Positions 1 through 10,056 of a DNA stretch of 64,000 nt are shown here, in pieces. Below the pieces are notes generated by a model. That model did no database searches, was not told the DNA's origin, and was given only the letters and a program-made list of their open reading frames with translations. Origin of the DNA: Scedosporium boydii (Eukaryota > Ascomycota > Sordariomycetes > Microascales > Microascaceae); contig NJFT01000178.1 in NCBI GenBank assembly GCA_002221725.1, positions 20,236 to 84,235 of the forward strand, given 5' to 3'. The position numbers and the translations under genes are program-made. Positions within the stretch are counted from its first letter, which is position 1, and the number at the start of each line of letters is the position of its first letter.

Positions 1-928
1 GGTGGAGGATAATAGGACGCGCGGACGGGACTATCACGAATCAACACAGTACAGATCAAGACTGCGGACTCGGAAGAAAGCAGAGAGAAATTTGAGAGAA
101 TGTAGAAACGAGCCCAAGAGAGAAACCAAAAATAAAAAAAATTTACAAGAGAAAGAAAGAGAGGGAATAAAACAAAAGCCGAAAAGTCGAGTTGTAGAAT
201 TAGCAGTTAGCAGCCATCTCTATTCAGCACTAGGGGCCTCAGAGGCGGTCGGCTCCGCCAAATATGAATCGATCTATGACGAGAAATGAGACCACCTTCA
301 CTGCCAGGCGACAGGGGAATGCTACCCCATGGGCGTCGATCTCCAATCCACGTCCAAGGGAAGGGTCTGGAATCAATTGATCTCTTTCTGTTGTTGCTCT
401 CTAATAATATCTTGATGACGTCCGAGGTACCTGTAAATTGATTTCCTCTTTTTGATCTGGTCTGTCTGGTCTGGGCTGTCGCTCGCTCTAGACCAACTCT
501 TCATTCTTGTCTTGGTGATGTCGCTTCAATTGATCGAGACTCCCCTTCCCCTGCCAGAAGAAATATAATCTACTTCGTAATACTTCGTAGATGCATTGAT
601 CAATCAATTGAATTGGCAAGATCTCTAAGTTTGCAAGCAGCGAGTACTCAATCTTGATCAATTTGATGGTTCAAACCTGAGCACCCGTTCCCTTCTCAAT
701 TGAGTACCATAGCAGTTAAGCGGTGTGTCCGTCCCAGGAGATGAGTCCGATACACTACTCATACTCAGCTCAGCGCTCCCAATGGCCTGTCCTTTCCCCG
801 CCCCTCATTTCTCCCACCCCATTTATCAATTGATCCAGCGATTAAGTCCGCTCGATTTCTCCTCAATTGATTAATTCAAAAGGGCAGCAGTGTTCAGCAA
901 CCAACAATCAACAATCAATACCCACTAA
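1..928. other. intergenic, no gene seen
   Basis: No supported coding region. AT-rich purine tract near 60-200, several copies of CAATTGAT-like words between 500 and 920, and a doubled TACTTCGTA motif at 571-590 set in an imperfect palindrome. Confidence 0.6.
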
Positions 929-1008
929 GCTCAGGTGGTTCAGGGGTAGAATATTTGCCTTCCATCCGGGGGTAGCAAATGATCCGAGTTCGAGTCTCGG
1001 CCTGAGCA
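929..1008 (+). tRNA. tRNA-Gly (anticodon UCC) with 9-nt intron
   Basis: A full cloverleaf can be drawn. The acceptor stem pairs 929-935 with 1001-1007 (7/7), with discriminator A at 1008. The D arm contains GGTTCAGGGGTAGAAT. The anticodon stem pairs 954-958 with 975-979. The T arm CCGAG-TTCGAGT-CTCGG ends at 1000 and holds a normal B box. The anticodon loop is enlarged by 9 nt. Removing 965-973 restores a 7-nt loop CUUCCAA with anticodon UCC at 961-963, and the insertion lies 3' of position 37, the canonical nuclear tRNA intron site. A T-rich Pol III terminator follows at 1009-1017. The product reads GGA codons and, by wobble, other glycine codons. Confidence 0.9.
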
Positions 1009-1681
1009 TTTCTTTTTGCCCTTCTTCCCGGCGAGATAGCGCAATCCACAACATTGATCTTGACAAAATCCCATCTCCTATCTCGTCTCCCAAGCCCTTG
1101 TGACAACCGGTAATAAACCCCGTCGATATGCCGATGACGCCCCCCAACCGCGCCTAGTATTTTCTTTTTTTCCGTCCCCACGATCCACGATTCCCGCTCC
1201 CTCCGCTCCGGGGAGATATTCCAAGATCTCCGCACGCAATTTATCCCGTCTCCCCGGTAGCCCTCTGTTTCCTTTTTCCCCGCCTCCGAGTGCTAAAAGA
1301 CAAGGTTCAAGCTGTTTCACTGATGCTTACTTCGTTGACGAGGTTATCAATTGCTCTACAGAGGGGTCAATTCTAGTCCCGAGATGTACTCTGCCAAACC
1401 CTGCGACCGGCATCGTGGTGACTCCGCCCGTTCTTGGTCATATCAAATAGCCTGAAGTCAAAAAGAGGGTCCGCTACGACTGTCTAAGAGGAAAAAGGAA
1501 GAAATCCAAAAAGCGAGGTAATTCGGTGTAATTGACGTAGATATAAAGCATCCCTCTTCTTCCAGTATCTCGTAAAACAGGATTTGTAGTATCTTCCATA
1601 GCAAATCCAAGCTCCATCACCGTCTATACAACATCAGATATCCCTCACACCCTAAAACAAGTCATAACACCCTCCTCAACC
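1009..1681. other. tRNA 3' flank and epimerase promoter
   Basis: No convincing gene. Open frames here are GC-rich shadows without start context or homology. A TATAAA box lies at 1542-1547, and the 130 bases before the ATG at 1682 are C/T- and A-rich as in many fungal leaders. Confidence 0.5.
1542..1547 (+). promoter_or_regulatory. candidate TATA box of the aldose 1-epimerase gene
   Basis: TATAAA sits about 135 bases upstream of the ATG at 1682, a plausible distance for a fungal core promoter with a leader of roughly 100 bases. Sequence match only. Confidence 0.4.
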
Positions 1682-2781
1682 ATGTCCGACGCCCCCATCT
1701 CCCTCCTCCCCCTCGGCGCAATCCTCCAATCCCTCACCATCGCCTCCCACAACATCGTCCAAGGCTTCCCCACCCAATCCGACTACGAAGCCCACAACGG
1801 CCCCTTCTTCGGCGAGACCATCGGCCGCGTCGCCAACCGCATCTCCAACGCCCGTCTCGACTCCCTCAACGCCGGCAAATCCTACGCCCTCGCCGCCAAC
1901 AACGGGCCTAATAACCTCCATGGCGGTGTCGTGGGCTGGGGGAAGCGCGTCTGGGAGGGACCGAAGCCTCTGGGAATTCGCAAGATTGTTGGTGTGAAGC
2001 ATGATGACGGTGGTGATGTGGAGGGTGAGGCTGTCAAGTTTACGATTGTGAGTGAGGATGGGGATGAGGGGTTTCCGGGCACTGTTGAGGCCAGTGCTGT
2101 TTATACGGGTGCTGTGCAGAGGGTTGATGGGAGGGAGGTGACCGTTGTGGAGATTGAGTATTCTGCTGTTTTGGTGGGTGATGCGGATGAGACTGTTATT
2201 AACATGACGAATCACTCGTAAGTTAACTCACATTAAATCGATCCTACCGTCTCTCTCCCCTTCTAACCTCTTCTAGCTACTTCAACCTCTCCGGCGACCC
2301 AACCATCGAAGGCACAATCATAACGCTCACCTCAAACACCTACCTCCCCGTCGACGCCGGCGGCATCCCCACCTCCGGCCCCGCCCCCTTTCCCTCCATC
2401 ACCCCCAACGAACCCTTCCCCCTCGGCCCCGTCGACCCAGACATCGACGACTGCTTCATCTCCAACCCCGACCCCGCCTCCGTGCCCCTCGACACCCGCG
2501 CCGCGTGCCCCCTCACCCTCCACGTCTCGGCTCACCACCCCAAGACGGGAATTCACCTCGAGGTCCTCTCCACTGAGCCGGCTTTCCAGTTTTATACGGG
2601 GAAGTATATCGAGGTGCCTGCTGTTGAGGGCGCGCCTGCTAGGGGGAAGAGGAGTGGGTTTTGTGTTGAGCCGAGTCGCTGGGTTAATGCTTGTAATGTG
2701 CCCGAGTGGAAGGATATGGTTCTGTTGAAGAAGGGGGAGACGTACGGGTGTAGGATTGTGTATAGGGCTTGGAAGGAGTAG
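1682..2781 (+). CDS. aldose 1-epimerase (galactose mutarotase family)
   Basis: Interconverts alpha and beta anomers of galactose, glucose or related aldoses in the cytosol. Two exons, 1682-2217 and 2277-2781, give 346 residues. The 59-bp intron has donor GTAAGT and acceptor CTAG, and splicing restores the family motif NHSYFNLSG across the junction. Motifs in order: GRVANRI (48-54), NNLHGG (77-82), the general-acid histidine in NHSYFN (His178), STEPAFQFYTG (277-287), and GFCVEP (306-311), whose Glu310 corresponds to the catalytic base of human GALM. No signal peptide, so cytosolic. Length is normal for the family. The start has CAACCATG context and a TATA box 135 bp upstream. The gene converges with the large minus-strand gene ending at 3179. 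Sugar specificity cannot be read from the sequence. Confidence 0.92.
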
Positions 2782-3178
2782 GAGATGGGGGAGAAACGGC
2801 GATGCCCAATTTTGAATCCTATTTTGATGGTCACGATTTTTTCGTTTAATAAAAAAAAAAAAAAAAAAGAACTTTGAACTCCTCAATGTTGATATGCTTG
2901 TCTAGCTTCTTTCGACGAGGTGATGATATGTACTCCGCACATATTGTGCAAAAACGACAGAGATATGCCACCCAAACAGTAATCTAAATAATCTAACAAG
3001 TTTCAAGCACTCAAATCCAACAATTAAAACTCCGCCAAAGAAGTGGTGGGTATATGCCAAACAAACAAATTCTCCGAGTACGCCGAGTTTTCTTTTTTTC
3101 CCCCTGGTCGCGTACATCGATGAGTTGATACGACCGTATTTCCCCTTCGGGTAGCTGCTCGACCGGTGCCACTAGTTC
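2782..3178. other. convergent 3' intergenic region
   Basis: Lies between two 3' ends. It contains an 18-A run at 2851-2868 directly after TTTAAT, probably the polyadenylation zone of the epimerase gene. No coding potential seen. Confidence 0.5.
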
Positions 3179-5587
3179 TCATCCTAATCGGGCCAGAGCC
3201 CTGATATAAGGTGGCAACGGAACAGGCGTCTGTTTTATAGGACCTCCGTTAGAAGAAGCAGCGGGAATTGTCTTAGATGGTGCTGCGGAACGTCTCCGAG
3301 CGGGGGGAGGCATGGCGGTGGAGGACGGTGAGGCGCTGGCAGCGGTGGCAGTAGTTGTCTTAGTAGTGGGCGTGGTATTCTGAGTCCTCTGCGCCGCGAG
3401 CCAGGGTTTCAGCACCGGCACGGGTGTACACGAAATCGGCCCTGATCGAGAACTTGTCGGGTTCTTCGAAGAGTCGCCTCCCGTAGACGGAGGAAGACCC
3501 TCCAACGATCTCCGGGTCGTCACGGCCGGCTTGGTCTGGCGGATAGGTTCCGGCGTAGCAGTAGGGGCGCTTACGACGGGCACGGGTGTCTCCTTGACAG
3601 CCCGACTTCGAGGCCCCGGAGTAGTGGTACTCATTCGGTGCACATCTACTTTCTGATCAGGAACCGGACGAGGCAGTGGCGGAAGCTCCGGCGACGGCTC
3701 CTCATTCTCGGCATCGCTGCCGCGCACAGGCGTCCCATCGAATTCACCCAGCCACGTGGCATCCGGGCTCGTGGACGTCTTGAGCATACCCACTGCCTTT
3801 CCTCTACTATTCGCACGAGTCGATTTCCGAGTATATGTAACAATTTTCGGCTTCTTCGTCATCTCAGGCTTCCTCGAAATCAGGCCCGCCTTCGGCGTCG
3901 TCTTAATAAACGGCGTCTCCCTGCCATAATCCTTCAACGGGGTCGACATCAACCCCACAAGGCTATTATCGTCCGACAAATACTCCTCGTCGTTCCGCCT
4001 CGGCGTTTTGAACGTTAGTATCTTCTTCGTCTTGTCCAGGGGAAGACCCGGAGTCATTTGGACTGGAGGAAGGCTTTCGTTCCGCGGGGTCGGATCCAAG
4101 AACTCGTCGAAATCAATCTCTCCGTCCGAGAATATCGAGGCTAGTTCTTCCTCGCTGACGACGGGCAGCCCCTTAACTTCCGAGCAAATTGTAACCGGTG
4201 TCTTGGAAGCCACCACAGAGGGCGTCTTCACCTCGTTCTTTTCTTGCCCTTTTGCGCTGCTGCTAGCTTGGCCGGAACCAGAACCCGGCGGCTGGATTTT
4301 CCTGGCGGTACTTCTCCTCGATGAGGGCGTCGGTCGCCGCGGCGTCGAGAAATCAAGCTCGTACGGATCGCGGGGACGGCGCGGTGGTGAAGCACAAACC
4401 TCTTCTGTCTCCGACCGCGCTGATTCGGGCGCCGGTGTGGGTAGCTGCGACGTCTGGGACCGGTCAAAATGGATGCTCGAGTCATACTCTCGCGAAAGCT
4501 GTAGCTTGGGTTCGACTGTCGTCAGGGCCTTTTCCCGGCTCTTGCTCGGGAACACCTCACTGACAGGGTCCGAGTACTCGCCAAGCATGGGGCTTGGGCG
4601 GGAATCAAAAAGGTTGATTGGTAGCCCGTGGGTAGTGACGACTTTCGCGTCGTATTCGGCGTCTTTCGGGTCGATGAGGTAGCGATAGCCGATGGGGTCG
4701 GGAAGCGAACTCATGGAGGACTGGGAGTCGGCGATCTCGACGCATCTGGGTACGGGCTGCTTTCGAGCTGCTGCCGCTGCTTGTACCCCTAAAAGCAGGC
4801 TTAATTGTGTTTCTTGGACTACCTCCAGTGGTGGAGACGAAGGCCCGGTTGTGAGGGATGGAGGTTCGGATAGGAGATCGGTAGAAGGTAGGTCGGCTGG
4901 GCTTGGACCTAGGTCTAGCTCTGTCGATGGAGCCGGTAATTCGAGTTCGGATTGGGCGGCGATCCGTTCTGGGGTCTCATCCTTTTCTGGCGTCGCTTGG
5001 TTTCTCTTGCGTCGTTTCCTCCGCTTAACAATCCTTGTCAGTAAATCCATCCACTGAGTTTTTACCCGGGTCGGGCCCGCATCACAATCGGGAAACTAGC
5101 TTACCTTGTGACCCCCCTCATCCCCGTCTGCCCTCTCAACCACAGACCCCTCAACCTCCGACTGCGGTGGCCGCTTCAATAGGATCTTCCTCTCCACACC
5201 GCTCTCTACAAGGTTGACCGTGACCTGTGCGACTCCAGGCCTCGAAAGTATGTCTTGTATCCGACCTCTAACTAGCTCCTCGAGGTTCTCGGGTTCCTTG
5301 TGATCCTCAGCCACCGCATCCACAACCGGCCTCACCTCGCCATCTTTACCCTGTGATGATTTGGGGTTGGCCCCGTCGATTTTCGCGCCTTCTTTCAGCT
5401 CACCGCGATTCTTCTTCCTCTTTTTCGAAGGCTCACTGCCGTGGTTCATGACGCGGTGTCCATCTAGGGACACGTGCTTCGTATCTCGTCTATCCTCGCT
5501 CCGAGATTCACGGTTTGCCTTCCATATCCACGCGACGCGAAGGAGATGGTCTTTCCTCGTCTTCCACACTTTTCTAGCCCTGCTCAT
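3179..5587 (-). CDS. large basic, low-complexity protein of unknown function (probably nuclear)
   Basis: Not recognised. Exon 1 is 5587-5105 and exon 2 is 5053-3179, joined across a 51-bp intron (donor GTAAGC, acceptor CTCAG), giving 785 residues in frame. The N-terminal third carries basic clusters (KKRKKNR, and KRRKRRKRN just after the junction) that would serve as nuclear localisation signals. A short hydrophobic-patterned segment, RGRIQDILSRPGVAQVTVNL, may be its only folded part. The rest is rich in Ser, Pro, Thr and Glu, with many SP/TP dipeptides (TPRR, TPLK, TPVP), as in proline-directed kinase substrates. The C-terminus repeats a TPVP motif and ends YIRALARLG. An alternative start at the downstream Met in MNHGSEPSKK is possible. 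Function is not inferred. Confidence 0.7.
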
Positions 5588-7380
5588 CTTGAATTCGTAT
5601 CTGTGTCTCTCTCAACTCCAAGGCGGCGCGACATTGAGAAGAGGCTGTGTGATAATGTGGAGTCACAATGGGGATCAAGGACTGTGATGCAAACCCCAAT
5701 CTCGAGATTGATGCAGGATGGCAGCATGCAACCGCTATGCCAGGAAATTTCGCGTAACGAGAAAAGGAAGAAAAGAGCAAGGGAAAAAAAAATATCTACT
5801 TAGTGAAGAAAGCTCTAGGTCGCGAGACTCGTGTCAACGCGTCGAGTGGAAGCTGAACTAGCTCCGACCAAGACGCGTCAAGTTCCGAGTTCTGGGGTCC
5901 AGAAGGTCCCCACTTTCAGTGCCTCTTACAGGGGAGGCGCAGATTACAATTGTAATTGGCTCGCCCTGGCGAACTCAAGTGCCGACAGTTGTGCAGCGCA
6001 CATCACTCAACATCCGTGCTTGAAGATCCTGGTCGTCGATCTAAATTCCCAGGGACCAGACATGCAGATTCCATTGCCACGCTAACGTCTTTATGGAAGG
6101 GCTCTGGCCTGCCATGTGTAACAGCTTTGCGCTGTGCATTTTCCCGAGGAGAACAGCAGTGATTGGGATTGGAGAATTCCGAGTCATACGTCGTGTTCCA
6201 CGAAAGGGCTTTTAAGGTATTGTCGGCAGCATTGGGCTTGGATTGGAGGGATGTAAGCAGGGACAATTATGGTCGAGAGGAATCCAGGCGCGCAGATGGC
6301 CAGGGAGGCGGCAATGGTTCGAGTGGAAGCGGAAATAGTGGGATAAAGGCTCTACGAAGGGAGAATCGATGTCGTAAGTCTGAGGAGAGTGGGCGGTAGG
6401 GTCTATACATTACTCCGGAGCGCGTAGACATTCGAGGACATCGGGATCAATTGATGGTTTGCCACTGATACTAATTGTGGTTCAGATGTAAAAATATTAT
6501 TACACGATAAAGGATTTTCCTGGAATAAAAGTAAGTACATCAGCTAATTATCTCTCGACAGGCGAGGCACCGAAGAGCGTTCCTCCTCCTCTTCGACTTG
6601 CCCTCTACAGTATTCCCGTTTCTGCCACGCTCTACCGCCCGGCCTTGGAAAGGTTGACCTATGACAGGCGTTGATGTGTTTTTGGGTTATCAATGTGAAA
6701 GTACGAAGTACATGTGACATAGGCTGCTATAAGCCTTAACCCACTGTTTATTATCATTGATTGATTTTATCTTGTTCCTATTTTATAAGCCGAATTCCGA
6801 TCATCTCCCTCAATCTTCTGTAATCCTACTTTCCAGGAACGACATAATTCCCCCAAATCTTACTTGTGACGATTCTAGCACTTCGTCACAACATACCGGC
6901 CGAAGGCTGCTAGGGTTAGGGTCGTAAGGTGTGTGTTATGGAATATGCGAGGTAGTCAGGCAGTATTCACAATACATGGTGAGAAGTGCGTATTCAGGTG
7001 TGGGGGGGCAGTTGTACTTGAATTGACTGATGAAGAGTCTTCAAAGACAAACTAGATACATGATAGAAGCCGTAGTTTAAATATCGACGTTTCCTTCCAA
7101 ACTCTTCAGGATCACTTTGGCTTACTGTGATCTGGCTTGATTTAAATCACTCGTAGATCCCCACGAGTCTAGGTGATCCGTCTCCCATGATTCTTCCCTT
7201 TTCTCCTGGCCTGGCTGCCTGTCCCTAGTTCTTGGCCCTTTGTGACCGTGACATCACTCTAACTAACGAGCCGTGTGTGAGGGTGACTGTGCCTTGCGGA
7301 AGCTTCCAACCTCCTTCGTTAGCATAACTGCTCCTCTAATCAATAATGGGGAAGAAAATGCTTGCCCTTTAAAATTTGCC
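5588..7380. other. intergenic, no gene seen
   Basis: Only short shadow frames. Holds one TACGAAGTAC motif (6701-6712) and two head-to-tail telomere-like hexamers at 6911-6922. Moderately AT-rich from 6400 to 7100. The first few hundred bases are presumably the promoter of the minus-strand gene starting at 5587. Confidence 0.5.
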
Positions 7381-7605
7381 TCAACACATGCACCAGGGTG
7401 CCGGGTCACCAGCTGGCCACGCACAATAACACTTGCCACAGTCGGCAGAGAGGACCCACTGACGACCGTTACAAACCGCAATCTTGTGCCATTGCTGATC
7501 AACGCAGTCGTAGCCCGATCCCTTGCAGGACGACCCTAACGTCACGTACGCGGAAACAGTCGCAACAAGAGCGCTAAGAGCGGACAGTTCAGCGAGAAAC
7601 TTCAT
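7381..7605 (-). CDS. small secreted cysteine-rich protein (candidate effector)
   Basis: A single-exon gene for 74 residues. Residues 1-19 form a classic signal peptide (MKFLAELSALSALVATVSA). The mature part of about 55 residues holds eight cysteines, enough for four disulfides, with a central CNGRQWVLSADCG segment and a C-terminal CWCMC-like cluster. Small secreted proteins with a (V/I)CN..WVLSA.CG core occur widely in Pezizomycotina and are usually annotated as hypothetical. I recall the pattern but cannot name a function. A TATAAATA box lies on the same strand about 110 bp upstream (7713-7720). It stands alone in an intergenic stretch of more than 4 kb, typical placement for an effector-type gene. 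An extracellular role is inferred; host or antimicrobial activity is not shown. Confidence 0.75.
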   Translation of the reverse strand: MKFLAELSALSALVATVSAYVTLGSSCKGSGYDCVDQQWHKIAVCNGRQWVLSADCGKCYCAWPAGDPAPWCMC

Positions 7606-7712
7606 GGTGGTTTCTGTTGATAGACGGTGGGGAATTTGAGTTGCCAGATGGCTTTCTTAATGAGAGGGGAAGATGGGAAATAAGGCCGCGGTATTAGAGG
7701 AACATCCGAGAG

Positions 7713-7720
7713 TATTTATA
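7713..7720 (-). promoter_or_regulatory. candidate TATA box of the 7605 secreted-protein gene
   Basis: TATAAATA on the minus strand, 108-115 bp upstream of the ATG at 7605. A strong TATA match fits a highly inducible small secreted-protein gene. Sequence match only. Confidence 0.45.
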
Positions 7721-8601
7721 ATTTTCTTTGTGCCTCTGCCTTCGACTTCAAATGAGCTACCGGGCCTTGATGAGAATTGCTGGCGGTATCGTATGATCCC
7801 GAGTAATGCTCGGAAGAGGGAAAACAACAGCTGGAGGGAAGGATTGCATCTCTGCTCGAGATATCTGTAGGTAGCTGAAGACGCGAACGAATGAGAACGA
7901 GTGCTTTTGATGGATTGCGTATACGAAGCAATCCTGATATCTTCTGCAGCTGGGTTGCTACATTTATACAGCTACTTAAAAAAAAAAGTGCATACATGCA
8001 GCCAACCAAGCCAGCACATTGAACGGCCACGCCATTCCTGTAACGACGGTGGACCGATGTATCCGCTACGGTTGCCTTGGCGCTGAGGGAGGGATCTTTT
8101 GCCCATCCTTCTGTGTAACGTGATCTAGGCGGGATCGGGATCCTTCCGACTGGGATCTTTTGTTTACTAAACCGACGGGGCACGGGCAATATCCCAGCCC
8201 TGAGCGGGAACTCGCATGGGACAGGCCCTTCGTCCTGCAAGACTAACCATCAAGAGAGGACGGGATCACACACATTTTAGATGCAGGAGTTTCAATATTC
8301 CCTAGTTATCTGCATCCCATTCTAACCAACATGCCAATGTAAGGAATTTGACACCAAAACTAAGCTATAGAGAGTGACTAGATAATCTCATTAGTGGAAC
8401 CATTGTCAGGGGGAAAATCAACTGGATTCCGCATGAATTGTGCAAGCCGTCTCCCAGGCCGGCTACCACGCAGGTCTCTATTTCGTAGGAATGTGCTGGC
8501 TGCGGGAATTATGCTGGGGGACCCCGCCTTTTCGCAGTGTGCGAAGTACGAAGTAGATTAATGAAATGTAGGCTGAACAGGGGGAACAGGGGTGAGGGGA
8601 G

Positions 8602-8629
8602 AGCGGAGAGCGGAGAGCGGAGAGCGGTG
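8602..8629. repeat. short tandem repeat, GGAGAGC-type unit x4
   Basis: The 7-mer unit is repeated four times head to tail in non-coding DNA. Confidence 0.7.
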
Positions 8630-10056
8630 CACCTTTTGTGGCGATGGGCGAGGCAGAGTCAAGGTGGCATCGGTTATTGCCGCCCCACCTTGGCGCAGCC
8701 TCGCCCGACAGCACATTCCGTCGACGCCTCACATTTCACTTCACCTCGTATGAAAAACACACCAACTGTGACGAACGACTCGGGACGGATCGCACCCCAC
8801 ATCGCTAGGATCTCCTGTGTGGGGTTAACCTGGCTTTAGGGTCCCATTCTGCCACCCTTACATTGATCTCTCGGCCCGAAGTGATTTCTTTTCTTCCCCG
8901 TTTCTACTCCGAGGCTGACCTTCATTCAACTCACTGCGACTTGCTTTCCCTCCTTTCTGCTCTCTTTTCTTTTCGTTTCTTTTTATTTCTTCTTTTTTTT
9001 TTCCCCTTTAAGATCTACTTGCATAAACGAACTTTGCATAGGAGGGTTGAAGGGGACTGCAACTAGTTTATATATCCTCGACAGTTTGCCTCTCAATGCT
9101 TAGCACCTTCTCGTCATTACGAATGTACTACAAAGGTACTTGATGGAGCAGTGATGCATTTAAGGGCGGGGCATTTTGTCGTCCATGTCGGTCTCTGCAT
9201 GAACTCTACGGATTAGTCGCGTTACTTTACTTCGTATTTCGTCCCCTTACCAAAAAATACATTGTCAACGGGACGCGGTCGGCATTGTTGAGGCATATAC
9301 GGTACTGCAAAGTGACCTTAGGTATTTCTAATCCATGCTTAAAATCGAGAGAGAGAGAGGGGGGGGAGGACGCCGATTTCGCTCCAGGTATCAGGAAATC
9401 AGAATGCTGTTCGCAACTATATAGATCAATATTACGTAGGCGACGCAGCTGGACGTTTGTGCCCAGAATAAACAAGAGGTCGAACTGGTTCTGGGATAAA
9501 GAGTCAAAGACACCGTGGGTTTCAAATTGATCCAGTGGAATCTCGAGGATTCATTCTATTGTGTCGCTATCTAAACTACCTCGGTACAAGTGTGGCTCTC
9601 CTGGGCGAGTCGGTCTCTCAGGCTCTTAGAAACTGGAAAATCGAGGAAGGGCAAAGTCGAGAAGAAAGTAAAGCATGAAGGATAATACGGATAACCCAGC
9701 CAGCTTGTCGCTCTTCCCATTCTACTTACAGCCACCACCCAGCCAAAACGAAAAGAAAAAAAGGAGAAAGACCCATGGAATAGCTGTGTGGTGATAAACT
9801 ACTGAGAAGAGAAAAATAAAACTAGAATCTCTGTGAAGGGTCAACCCCCCAAAAAGCGCGTCTTGCGAACACGATAAGCATCAAGTCAAACTCCTTGGGT
9901 AAACATGAGAACCATCCATCTCCCGAACAAAGCAAATCAAAAACTCTCGGAAGTAAGTAATTAAACGCTGGGGCAAAAAGAAGAAGAAAAGGCGAGAAAA
10001 GCAGGAAAGGGAGGAGGCAAACGCCCATTCATACATCCGCTTCCCTTCTCTCCACT

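Larger units (their letters stand above)
7606..10056. other. intergenic, no gene seen
   Basis: Promoter of the secreted-protein gene at the left and the 3' flank of VID27 at the right. Contains a 7-bp GGAGAGC-type tandem repeat at about 8602-8629, TACGAAGTA motifs at 8541-8556 and 9226-9236, a pyrimidine-rich block at 8945-9010 and a GA/G run at 9349-9368. No open frame shows recognisable similarity. Confidence 0.5.

Noticed and set aside
6911..6922. Two telomere-like TTAGGG hexamers
   Set aside because: Only two units inside ordinary intergenic sequence; too short to indicate a telomere or fusion.
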